Below are positions 1 through 7,504 of a DNA stretch of 14,839 nucleotides, one piece after another. The translations under genes were made by a program, and so were the position numbers. This DNA is from an uncultured Clostridia bacterium (GTDB lineage Bacteria; Bacillota; Clostridia; HGM11327). The stretch is taken from contig CAJLXE010000018.1 in the NCBI GenBank assembly GCA_905210525.1, positions 1 through 14,839 of the forward strand, in the 5' to 3' direction. The notes beneath the pieces were generated by a model. The model did not search any database. It was given only the letters and a program-made list of their open reading frames with translations, and had not been told where the DNA came from. Positions within the stretch are counted from its first letter, which is position 1. Every line of letters starts with the position of its first letter.

Positions 1-1034
1 TGCCGGTCGGAACGCAGGCAACCGTAAAAGCGGTGACGCATGAACAGCTTAAGAATGAAATAAAAGCGCAGATAATTCTCGGAAATACATATCATCTTTA
101 TTTAAGACCGGGTCACAGGCTGATAGAGCGTATGGGCGGACTGCATAAATTCATGAGCTGGGACAAGCCTATACTTACGGACAGCGGCGGTTTTCAGGTA
201 TTTTCGCTTTCAAAATTGAGAAAGATAAGCGATGAAGGCGTGCAGTTCAGATCTCATCTTGACGGTTCGCTTCATTTTATAGGTCCGGATGAATCTATGG
301 AAATACAGCAGTGTCTCGGAAGCGACATAGCAATGGTATTTGACGAATGTACGGCTGCCGACAGCGATTATGCCACGGCGAGAAAGGCTCTGGACAGGAC
401 AACTCGCTGGGCAGAGCGTTGCAAGTCGGTACATACAAGACAGGATCAGGCGCTTTTCGGAATAATACAGGGCAATATGTATAAAGATTTAAGAATAGAA
501 AGCGCAAAAATAACTGCCGGAATGGATTTTGACGGCTGTGCGATAGGCGGATTGAGTGTAGGCGAGCCGAAGCCGGTTATGTATGAAATGATAGAAGCCA
601 TAGAACCGTATATACCTAAAAATAAACCGCGCTATCTTATGGGAGTAGGTTCTCCGGACTGTCTTGTGGAAGGCGTTGCAAGAGGAATAGATATGTTTGA
701 CTGCGTTCTGGCAACGAGAATAGGCAGAAACGGTACAGTATTCACCAAACACGGCAGAATGATATTAAGAAATCTGTGCTTTGCGGAGGATCCGCGTCCG
801 ATAGAAGAGGACTGCGATTGCTATACGTGCCGTAATTTTTCAAGAGCATACCTCAGACATCTTGTTAAAACAAATGAAATATTCGGTGCAAATTTATTGT
901 CGGTACACAACCTGCGTTTCCTTACACGTATGATGGAGGAAATAAGAAGCGCAATAAATAACGGTACTTTTGATGCGTACAGAGAAAAGTTCTGGGAAAA
1001 TTATAAGATCAGCGACAAAGGCGGTGCGTTCTGA
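1..1034 (+). CDS. tgt: Queuine/preQ1 tRNA-guanine transglycosylase, 5'-truncated by the window edge
   Basis: This enzyme exchanges guanine-34 in GUN-anticodon tRNAs (Asp, Asn, His, Tyr) for the queuosine precursor preQ1, in the cytoplasm. The frame is open from position 3 and already reads the family's early PVGTQATVKA segment, so roughly 35 N-terminal residues lie upstream of the window. The GTG at 33 is internal and not the start. Family marks visible are the NTYHLYLRPG segment, the DSGGFQVFSL substrate-binding segment, the MFDCVLATR segment carrying the nucleophilic Asp (codon 699-701), and a zinc site. The zinc site is CxCxxC (codons at 813, 819 and 828) with a His at 906. The active-site loop reads ATRIGRNG where many homologues have PTRNGRNG, which looks like ordinary variation. 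The stop codon overlaps the start of the next gene by one base, so the two are probably co-transcribed. Confidence 0.96.
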   Translation, partial: PVGTQATVKAVTHEQLKNEIKAQIILGNTYHLYLRPGHRLIERMGGLHKFMSWDKPILTDSGGFQVFSLSKLRKISDEGVQFRSHLDGSLHFIGPDESMEIQQCLGSDIAMVFDECTAADSDYATARKALDRTTRWAERCKSVHTRQDQALFGIIQGNMYKDLRIESAKITAGMDFDGCAIGGLSVGEPKPVMYEMIEAIEPYIPKNKPRYLMGVGSPDCLVEGVARGIDMFDCVLATRIGRNGTVFTKHGRMILRNLCFAEDPRPIEEDCDCYTCRNFSRAYLRHLVKTNEIFGANLLSVHNLRFLTRMMEEIRSAINNGTFDAYREKFWENYKISDKGGAF

Positions 1035-1897
1035 TGCTGAGGAATATTAATTCCAAAAGGCAGACGAGAGTTCTTGCCATTCACGATATTTCGTGTATAG
1101 GAAAATGCTCCATAACGGCTGCGCTTCCGATATTGTCTGCGGCGGGAATAGAAACGGCGGTACTTCCTACGGCTATACTCTCAACACATACGGGCGGATT
1201 TACAGGCTATACGTTCAGAGATCTGACGGACGATATTATGCCTATAATAAATCACTGGGAAAAAGAAAAAATTGATTTTGACGCTGTTTATACAGGTTAT
1301 CTGGGCTCGTTTGAACAGATAAATATAATGAAGAAAATATTTTCATTATATAAAGCCAAGGGCGCACTGATTGCGGTAGACCCTGTTATGGGAGATAACG
1401 GCAGATTGTATTCGGCTTTTGACGAATCGTTTCCGAGAGGGATGAGAGAACTGTGCGCGTATGCCGATATAATCACTCCGAACATAACGGAAGCGTTGCT
1501 TATGCTGGGAGGACCGTATAAAGAAGGTCCGTATGAAAGAGAATATATCGAACGTATGATAAAAAAGCTTTCGGATATGTGTGAAGGCAAAAAAACAGTG
1601 CTTACAGGAGTGTATTTTGATGAACGTAAGCTTGGAGCCGCAACGTACGACGGCTGTACAGATAAGGTAGAATATTCGTTTGCCGAAAAAATAGAGGGTA
1701 TGTACCACGGCACTGGGGACGTGTTTGCAAGTGCTTTTCTGGCGTCGCTGCTTAACGGAAACAGTATGAAGAAATCGGCAGATACAGCGGTAAGCTTTGT
1801 GACGGAAGCAATAAAGCAGACGCTGCGGATAAAACAGGACAGATATTACGGAGTTAATTTTGAGGCGGCTATTCCGTCGTTATTGAAGAATATATGA
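1034..1897 (+). CDS. Pyridoxal/pyridoxamine kinase (ribokinase-fold, PdxK/PdxY type)
   Basis: A 287-residue cytoplasmic kinase that phosphorylates the 5'-hydroxyl of pyridoxal or pyridoxamine with ATP, in the vitamin B6 salvage pathway. The N-terminus HDISCIGKCSITAALPILSA matches the family's HDLSGxGRCSLT-type opening. The substrate segment THTGGFTGYTF and the VDPVMGDNG strand are also present. The C-terminal signature GTGD at residues 226-229 supplies the anion hole and the catalytic Asp229. Length is normal for the family. The start is ATG 1034, forming a TGATG overlap with the tgt stop, with AAAGGCGG about nine bases upstream. This arrangement points to translational coupling with tgt. Which B6 vitamer is preferred cannot be read from the sequence, so no symbol is assigned. 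Confidence 0.9.
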   Translation: MLRNINSKRQTRVLAIHDISCIGKCSITAALPILSAAGIETAVLPTAILSTHTGGFTGYTFRDLTDDIMPIINHWEKEKIDFDAVYTGYLGSFEQINIMKKIFSLYKAKGALIAVDPVMGDNGRLYSAFDESFPRGMRELCAYADIITPNITEALLMLGGPYKEGPYEREYIERMIKKLSDMCEGKKTVLTGVYFDERKLGAATYDGCTDKVEYSFAEKIEGMYHGTGDVFASAFLASLLNGNSMKKSADTAVSFVTEAIKQTLRIKQDRYYGVNFEAAIPSLLKNI

Positions 1898-1904
1898 TTT
1901 ATAT

Positions 1905-1943
1905 ATGCGTCGGGCGATCAGTGCCTGACGCATTTATTTTTTT
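1905..1943 (+). terminator. Rho-independent terminator of tgt-kinase operon
   Basis: An 11-bp stem pairs 1905-1915 (ATGCGTCGGGC) with 1923-1933 (GCCTGACGCAT), with one G-T wobble and a 7-base loop. A T-rich run (TTATTTTTTT) follows directly. It lies seven bases past the kinase stop codon and separates this housekeeping pair from the transporter operon. Confidence 0.92.
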
Positions 1944-2337
1944 CGTTATAATAAAGATGTAAGTTTTATAATATCATTATAACAAGGCATGAAAAAAACG
2001 GTGCCGTGGTTTATACTTCGGTTAAAAATTTGTTCCTGCGTAAATGTTAAGAGCAAATATGTGCTTGAGACCGAGAATGTTAATTTATTAATGTTAATTA
2101 ATAACAAAGTGAAATATTTTAACATCGAAAATGAAAATAATTTTAGAAAATATTTGTGAAATAAATTTTTTGATGTTAGAATGGATTCAATTATATCAAA
2201 ATATAAAAAAGTTTAAAAATGGTTAATAAAAAAGAATTTTGTCGATAAATGCGGATAAATATGACAATAAAACGGTAAAACATAGCAAATTTGCCAAAAA
2301 AACAGCGTATTTTTTGGTGGTATTATAAAATTTTATA
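1944..2337 (+). promoter_or_regulatory. AT-rich upstream control region of the transporter operon, no gene seen
   Basis: About 390 bases without a credible coding frame and much more AT-rich than the flanking genes. It contains a cluster of ATGTTAA heptamers (listed separately), a 7-bp inverted repeat TAACATC (2120-2126) / GATGTTA (2172-2178), and a GATAAAT direct repeat (2244-2250 and 2254-2260). It also has a perfect palindrome GCAAATTTGC (2285-2294) that runs into an inverted repeat at 2294-2317. The operon has no regulator gene of its own, so this is the likely binding region for a regulator encoded elsewhere. That role is inferred from position and repeats only. Confidence 0.5.
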
Positions 2338-2364
2338 TTGACAATTGGTGCGGAGATATGTTAA
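2044..2364. repeat. Scattered ATGTTAA heptamers (five exact copies)
   Basis: ATGTTAA occurs at 2044-2050, 2077-2083, 2091-2097 and 2358-2364, and in reverse orientation (TTAACAT) at 2119-2125. A one-mismatch copy, ATGTTAG, is at 2173-2179. The copies at 2077 and 2091 lie in a 10-base direct repeat, AATGTTAATT, 14 bases apart. The last copy overlaps the extended -10 element of the operon promoter. The region is AT-rich, so part of this could be chance, but by hand estimate fewer than one exact copy would be expected. Confidence 0.4.
2285..2317. repeat. Palindrome GCAAATTTGC plus adjoining inverted repeat
   Basis: A perfect 10-bp palindrome occupies 2285-2294. It is followed immediately by CCAAAAAA (2294-2301) and TTTTTTGG (2310-2317) as inverted arms around an 8-base spacer. 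The pair ends 20 bases before the -35 hexamer of the operon promoter, a usual place for an operator or activator site. It could also be an AT-rich coincidence. Confidence 0.35.
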
Positions 2365-2367
2365 AAT
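2338..2367 (+). promoter_or_regulatory. Sigma-A promoter of the transporter operon
   Basis: TTGACA at 2338-2343 is a perfect -35 hexamer. TAAAAT at 2362-2367 is a -10 with one mismatch, preceded by TG at 2359-2360 (extended -10). The spacer is 18 bases. Transcription would start near 2374, giving a leader of about 100 nt. I saw no riboswitch or attenuator in that leader. Confidence 0.8.
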
Positions 2368-2473
2368 ATACATGCTCAATGGTGGATAACAGGCTAAAAT
2401 TTTAAATATATGTTTTATAACATTATGAATTTTCATTATTTAGTAAAGTTAACCATACGAAGGGAAAGAAAGG

Positions 2474-5400
2474 ATGTGTTTGTATTTGCGTAAAGGTATA
2501 ATCAAGCATTGCAAAAAATTTATTGCGATTTTTTCGGTTACTACCCTGATTACAACGGGTCTTATCACTCCGGACGCATTTGCGGCCAATACTGCATCGG
2601 CATCTTCCGACAACAACGGTACAAGTGCTGCGGCGACAACTCTGAGTGACGAAGATATCAGGTACAACGCTTATTTGCAGAAAATTGAAGAGGAGGCCAA
2701 AAAAGCGGGCGTCACTGTCGAAGATTACAAAGGCAATGATATTGTTCTGACTCCTGCCGAGGCTGTATGTGAAGACGAAGCTGAGGGTTCAACCGAGGAT
2801 AATCCGATTCATGTCAAGACGCCGCTTGCCGATGAAGACGGTAAGGTGAACGTTCTGAAGTGGACGGAGGAATACAGTGCTTTTTCATGGGTGGTGAATG
2901 TACCTCAAACAGGATATTATCAGATATCCGTTGAATACATAAGCGTTATTGACGGTTTGGCGATCAACCCGGCGAGAGGTATAAAAATAAACGGTGAAAC
3001 ACCATTTTTTGAAGCCGTAAACATGCCGTTCAAAAAATGGTGGAAAGATGAAAGCAAACCGGTAATAAACGAACTCACGCAGGATGAAGCAGCTCCGGGG
3101 CTTGTAGAAGTGCGCCACTGGGCAACTGTTGATCTGCGTGATACCGACGGCTATTATGCTGAACCGTTCAAGTTCTATCTCGAAAAGGGTGAGAACAAAA
3201 TTACTTTTACGAACATCAACCGTGATATATTCTTCGGCAACATATATGTGACGGCGCCGTTAGAACTGGAAGATTATGCAACAGTATCTTCAAGATATCC
3301 GTCGGCAGATGTTTCCGGAACGGCAATAAGCGACCGTCTTGAAGCGGAAGCATATGACCGTATAATTGAAAAGTCATCCAACATGATGAGAATAACCGCA
3401 AGCAAAAATACAACGGTTACTCCTTTCAAGAGCGGTTATACCGTAATGAATCAGGTTGGCGGTTCGACAAACTGGTATTCGGACAGAGATTCATATACAT
3501 GGAAGATCAATGTTCCCGAGGACGGTCTGTACAAAATAGCTCTCAGAGTAGCTAACACCACCAACATCGGTATGCCTGTTTACAGACAGATATATATCGA
3601 CGGTGAAATTCCTTTTGAAGAGTTCAAGGCGTACAAATTCAAGTACAGCTATTACTACTATACAGAGACGCTTTCGGACGCAAACGGAGATCCTTACCTT
3701 TTGTATCTTACAAAAGGCGAACATACGTTAAAAATGGAAGTGTTGCTCGGTGACCTGGGTTCATTGGCACTTTCGTTTTACAGCGAAACGGATAACCTCA
3801 ATAAGCTCACAAGACAAATCCAAAAGATCATAGGTTCATCTCCTGATTCAAACTACAATTACAGACTTGAAAAGAGAGTTCCGGGATTGATGGATTCTTT
3901 GAACGGACTTATAGATAATTTCAATTCAATGATCGAGATACTTAAGGTTGCATGCGATACGGATTCTTCATCCATGATAAACGACCTTAAGTCTGCAATA
4001 GATACATTAAAGGCATGTGTAGCCGATCCGCAGAAGATACCGAATAAGATGGGCGACATACAAGGTATTCAGACCAGCATGGGTACATGGATAAAAAATC
4101 TTGAAAGCTCAGCTTTGATGATCGATTTTATTGAAGTTGCTCAACCTCAGGCAGCTGTAAGCGATCCTAAAATGTCTTTCTGGAATGAATTAAAGAACGT
4201 ATGGACATCATTCATAGTTTCTTTTACAAAAGAATATAATTCCAACTCGCGGGAAATAGAAAGCGAAGGCAAAGACGTTATTGAAATTTGGATGGCCAAG
4301 GACAGAGAAAATGCCGACATGATAATTTCGTTGCTTAATTCTGAATTTTCACAGGGCAAACATGATTTCTCGGTAAAAATCAGAATCGTTCCCGGACAGA
4401 TAGATTTCGGCGGATTTAACCTGTTGCTTCTTTCACTCATGTCCGGCAGAGAGCCTGATATGATCTGGGGTTGCGGTGCTACATCGCCTGTGCAGTATGC
4501 AATAAGAGGCATAGGGTACAACCTTGAACAGTTTGATGATTTTGAAGAGGTGACATCGCGTTTCTGTGAAGGAACAATGCAGGCGTTGAGATATACTGAC
4601 AATACCAATGAAAGAAACGGAACATTTGCTTTACCGGAAACAACAAGCGTAAACCTTGTTTTCTACCGTAAGGATATATTCGCGGAATTGGGATTGTCGA
4701 TTCCGGAAACATGGGATGAATATTTCCAGGTAGTTCTTCCTGCATTTTATAAAGAAGGATACGTTCCGGTTGCGTGTGATGCCGGTGCATGGTTGCTGCA
4801 GAGAGGCGGTTGGCCGACGCGTGCCGATAACAGACTCAGCGGTTATGATACAGAGCTTGCTTATCAGGTTCAGATAGATAACTTTAACCAGTATCTGATT
4901 TACGGTATAGACGTTGAAGTTCAGGCTTTCCAGGGTTTCAGAAACGGTGAAGTTCCTTACATGACCGGCGGATTGGATATATACACACAGCTTGTTGCCG
5001 CAGCTCCGGAACTTATGGGAAAATGGGGAATCGGTTTGACAATGGGTACGTATGATGAATACGGCATTCTCAACAGATCGAGCTTTGGTGCAGGCGCCGG
5101 AACGGCAATGGCAATAATGCCGGAAACAAAGTATGCGGATCATTGCTGGGAAGTTATGAAATGGTGGACTTCAACTGATATACAGATAGAGTTCTCAAGC
5201 ATGGTTGATGCGAAATTCGGTCAGGAAAACAGATATTACAGTGCAAACGTAGAAGCACTTCTTTCGATGGGATGGACCACTCAGGAAAGAGCCATTATAA
5301 AGGAATCCTTTAATTGGTACTGCAATATGCAGAACATAATCGGAAGTTATCAGATGGACAGATATGGCAACTTTGCATTTAACCAGGTAGTAATTCAAGG

Positions 5401-5599
5401 TAAAAATGCTCGTGATGCTATCGAAGAAATGGTAGAAATGATAAACCCTGAGCTTGTGCGTAAGCAGTTGCAGTATGATATAACTCCTGCTTCCGAGGAA
5501 GAAATAGCTAATAAGGTTTATGATATTACGGCTATCGACAGAGTTTCTTATTATAGAAGACTGCGCGAAGAAGCTCAAAAAGCTCAGCAGAAAGGATGA
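2474..5599 (+). CDS. Large secreted ABC-transporter solute-binding protein with two N-terminal carbohydrate-binding-like domains
   Basis: A 1041-residue extracytoplasmic protein, more than twice the length of an ordinary sugar-binding protein. Residues 1-37 form a type I signal peptide (basic n-region, hydrophobic core, cleavage near AFA-A). There is no lipobox cysteine, since Cys2 and Cys13 precede the core. Two beta-sandwich-like domains follow, at about 95-262 and 288-440. They look duplicated: each has a W-x-(V/I)-N-V-P-x-x-G-x-Y segment, an (N/D)GE-x-PF motif (173-178; 376-381) and a (L-x)KGE-type strand, as in CBM6/CBM35-like modules. A helical linker spans 440-595. The solute-binding fold (family 1, MalE-like) runs from about 599 to 1010, with IEIWMAKD, the PDMIWGCG strand and LPETTSVNLVFYRKDIF. 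Start choice: ATG 2474 has AGGG nine bases upstream but AGG directly abutting it. TTG 2480, in frame, sits better behind AAAGGA. Either start keeps the signal peptide. The substrate is probably an oligosaccharide, identity unknown. Confidence 0.9.
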   Translation: MCLYLRKGIIKHCKKFIAIFSVTTLITTGLITPDAFAANTASASSDNNGTSAAATTLSDEDIRYNAYLQKIEEEAKKAGVTVEDYKGNDIVLTPAEAVCEDEAEGSTEDNPIHVKTPLADEDGKVNVLKWTEEYSAFSWVVNVPQTGYYQISVEYISVIDGLAINPARGIKINGETPFFEAVNMPFKKWWKDESKPVINELTQDEAAPGLVEVRHWATVDLRDTDGYYAEPFKFYLEKGENKITFTNINRDIFFGNIYVTAPLELEDYATVSSRYPSADVSGTAISDRLEAEAYDRIIEKSSNMMRITASKNTTVTPFKSGYTVMNQVGGSTNWYSDRDSYTWKINVPEDGLYKIALRVANTTNIGMPVYRQIYIDGEIPFEEFKAYKFKYSYYYYTETLSDANGDPYLLYLTKGEHTLKMEVLLGDLGSLALSFYSETDNLNKLTRQIQKIIGSSPDSNYNYRLEKRVPGLMDSLNGLIDNFNSMIEILKVACDTDSSSMINDLKSAIDTLKACVADPQKIPNKMGDIQGIQTSMGTWIKNLESSALMIDFIEVAQPQAAVSDPKMSFWNELKNVWTSFIVSFTKEYNSNSREIESEGKDVIEIWMAKDRENADMIISLLNSEFSQGKHDFSVKIRIVPGQIDFGGFNLLLLSLMSGREPDMIWGCGATSPVQYAIRGIGYNLEQFDDFEEVTSRFCEGTMQALRYTDNTNERNGTFALPETTSVNLVFYRKDIFAELGLSIPETWDEYFQVVLPAFYKEGYVPVACDAGAWLLQRGGWPTRADNRLSGYDTELAYQVQIDNFNQYLIYGIDVEVQAFQGFRNGEVPYMTGGLDIYTQLVAAAPELMGKWGIGLTMGTYDEYGILNRSSFGAGAGTAMAIMPETKYADHCWEVMKWWTSTDIQIEFSSMVDAKFGQENRYYSANVEALLSMGWTTQERAIIKESFNWYCNMQNIIGSYQMDRYGNFAFNQVVIQGKNARDAIEEMVEMINPELVRKQLQYDITPASEEEIANKVYDITAIDRVSYYRRLREEAQKAQQKG

Positions 5600-5609
5600 T
5601 TCGTAAGTC

Positions 5610-6584
5610 ATGGCAAAAAAACAAGACATAGAAGTAATTGACGATGTTGGCGAAGGCGAAATACAAGTAGCTAAGATTTATAAACAACAGTCAAAGTTCA
5701 GCAAATGGTGGAATCATGTTGGTGTAGGTTGGGCGTTTATGCTTCCTTTCCTTGTACTGTTTATACTGTTTTCGGTTATTCCGGTACTTACGTCTATCCG
5801 TTACTGCTTTACTTATTATGATATGGTAAGACCGGCAGAATGGACGGGACTGGAGAACTACAGATATATGTTCCTTGAGGACGATATATTTGCGACAGCA
5901 TTTGCAAATACGTTTAAGTTAGCAATACTTACAGGACCTACAGGATATATACTTTCATTCTTCTTTGCGTGGGTAATAAACAATCTCAAGTATAAAACAT
6001 TTTGGGTGCTTGCTTTCTATACACCTACAATGGTTTCGGGCACTGCGGTTGGTCTTATATGGATGACATTGTTCGGAAATACTCGTTTGGGATATCTCAA
6101 TTATGCTCTTCTCAAAATGGGACTCATTGCGGAACCGATAGCGTTTACTCAAACAAAGGAATGGATAGTTCCTATTATAGTAATAATCAGCTTGTGGCTG
6201 AGTCTCGGCGGAAACTTCCTTATATTCTTTGCAGGTTTGCAGAATGTGAGAAAAGAGCTTTACGAGGCGGCCGCTATTGACGGAGTAGAGAATCCGTATC
6301 AAGAGCTTTGGTATATAACGCTTCCTATGATGAAGCCGCAGTTGTTGTATACGGCTATAACGTCAATAACAAGCGCGTTTGCGGTAGGTGATATATGTAC
6401 TACCGTTGCGGGAAACCCGAGTCCGGATTATTGCGTTCACACACTATCGCTGCATATAGCGGATTATGCCGGGGCGCGACTTGAAGTCGGATATGCGTGT
6501 GCATTGTCGCTTGTCATGTTCGCAATAACATTTACGCTCGGTAAATTTATCATGAAGTTACTTTCAAGTAAAGATGAATTATAA
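5610..6584 (+). CDS. ABC sugar transporter permease, MalF/UgpA type (first pair)
   Basis: A 324-residue integral membrane subunit with about 45 cytoplasmic N-terminal residues followed by six predicted helices, the first around WAFMLPFLVLFILFSVIPVL. The coupling loop that docks the ATPase is at residues 219-225 (EAAAIDG), continuing to TLPMMKP, which is diagnostic of binding-protein-dependent permeases. It lies ten bases after the binding-protein gene and should pair with the MalG-like gene that follows. The start is ATG 5610, because an in-frame TAA lies just upstream (5604) and the next Met is inside helix 1. Its ribosome site is odd: AAAGGA (5591-5596) is 13 bases away and overlaps the upstream stop. 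No ATPase gene is present, so a shared MsmX-type ATPase encoded elsewhere is likely. Confidence 0.93.
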   Translation: MAKKQDIEVIDDVGEGEIQVAKIYKQQSKFSKWWNHVGVGWAFMLPFLVLFILFSVIPVLTSIRYCFTYYDMVRPAEWTGLENYRYMFLEDDIFATAFANTFKLAILTGPTGYILSFFFAWVINNLKYKTFWVLAFYTPTMVSGTAVGLIWMTLFGNTRLGYLNYALLKMGLIAEPIAFTQTKEWIVPIIVIISLWLSLGGNFLIFFAGLQNVRKELYEAAAIDGVENPYQELWYITLPMMKPQLLYTAITSITSAFAVGDICTTVAGNPSPDYCVHTLSLHIADYAGARLEVGYACALSLVMFAITFTLGKFIMKLLSSKDEL

Positions 6585-6587
6585 GAA

Positions 6588-6604
6588 GGGAGGAGATTAC
6601 TATT
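6588..6604 (+). promoter_or_regulatory. Shine-Dalgarno and apparent AUU start codon of second permease
   Basis: GGGAGGAG at 6588-6595 is a strong ribosome site. The GGAGG core ends eight bases before ATT at 6602, and neighbouring genes here use 5 to 9 bases. No ATG, GTG or TTG occurs in this frame between the upstream in-frame stop (TGA 6575) and TTG 6695, which lies inside the first membrane helix and has no ribosome site. ATT 6602 is therefore the best start. Confidence 0.7.
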
Positions 6605-7492
6605 AGCACTGAAACTTATACACCTCGCGGTGTAGAATTTGGCAAACAAAAAAAGAAGTGGTTTTCAATAGGCGGATTCTTCAAATTCTTATTTTTGGGA
6701 TTACTGTTGGCGTTCCTTGTTCTTCCTCTTATATACAACTTTACAACGGCGTTCAAGCCTCTCGAGGAAATGATAAAGTATCCGCCACCGATATTTGTTA
6801 AGAATCCGACATTGCAGAATTTTGTTGATATGGTAATGGTTTATGCGAACACAGAAGTTCCGTTGCTCAGATATGTCTTCAACAGCGTTTGGACAACTGC
6901 GGTAGGAATGATACTGACAGTATTGGTATCAATATTGTGCGGATATTCGTTGGCAAAGCTTAAAGTAAAGTCTGCTAACATAGTGTTTAATGTTATTATT
7001 GCATCAATGATGATATCCCTTTCCACAGCTGCTATTATGAACTATAAAATCACAATGTGGTTGGGACTGTACAATTCATATTGGGCGTTTATAATACCTT
7101 ATATTGCAAGCTCATCTTACGTGTTCCTTTCAAGGCAGTTTGCGCAGGGTATTCCGGATGAGCTTATGGAGGCGGCACGTATTGACGGTGCATCCGAATT
7201 AAAGACATTCTTCGTTATTGCTGTTCCGATACTCAGACCTGCAATAGCTACAATAGGACTTTATTCGTTTAATGCATTGTGGGGTTCACAGGGACCTTCG
7301 TCAATGTACATAGTAGACGAGGCAAAAAAGAACCTGCCTTATGCACTTGCCAACGCTATTTCGGCCGGACTTGCAAGACAGGGCGCACAGGCAGCTATGT
7401 CGTTGATAATGCTTTTGCCATCACTTATAGCCCTCATAATAACGCAGTCAAAGGTTGTGGATACAATGTCCCATGCCGGCATAAAGGGCTAA
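6602..7492 (+). CDS. ABC sugar transporter permease, MalG/UgpE type (first pair), AUU start
   Basis: A 296-residue membrane subunit, partner of the preceding MalF-like permease. Read from ATT 6602, it has about 24 cytoplasmic residues (beginning STETYTPRG, with a basic KQKKKW stretch). Helix 1 follows, around FFKFLFLGLLLAFLVLPLIY, and then five more helices. The ATPase-docking loop is EAARIDG at residues 190-196, followed by VPILRP. The C-terminus ends in HAGIKG, as is typical of MalG/UgpE proteins. Starting instead at TTG 6695 would give 265 residues, cut into helix 1 and leave no ribosome site, so the longer form is preferred. The gene lies 17 bases after its partner. A sequencing or assembly error turning ATG into ATT is the main alternative to a true AUU start. 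Confidence 0.9.
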   Translation: MSTETYTPRGVEFGKQKKKWFSIGGFFKFLFLGLLLAFLVLPLIYNFTTAFKPLEEMIKYPPPIFVKNPTLQNFVDMVMVYANTEVPLLRYVFNSVWTTAVGMILTVLVSILCGYSLAKLKVKSANIVFNVIIASMMISLSTAAIMNYKITMWLGLYNSYWAFIIPYIASSSYVFLSRQFAQGIPDELMEAARIDGASELKTFFVIAVPILRPAIATIGLYSFNALWGSQGPSSMYIVDEAKKNLPYALANAISAGLARQGAQAAMSLIMLLPSLIALIITQSKVVDTMSHAGIKG

Positions 7493-7504
7493 GGAGGAAT
7501 TGTT

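Noticed and set aside
33..35. GTG 33 as the start of tgt
   Set aside because: The frame is open upstream and codes for the conserved PVGTQATVKA segment of the family, so the gene begins before the window.
2425..2436. ATGAA-TT-TTCAT hairpin in the operon leader
   Set aside because: The loop of two bases is too small for a stable hairpin and the stem is short and AT-rich. No riboswitch-like structure was found around it.
4631..5143. Long open frame on the minus strand inside the binding-protein gene
   Set aside because: No ribosome site, signal or recognisable domain. It is rich in Cys, His and Arg, as expected of an antisense shadow of a real gene.
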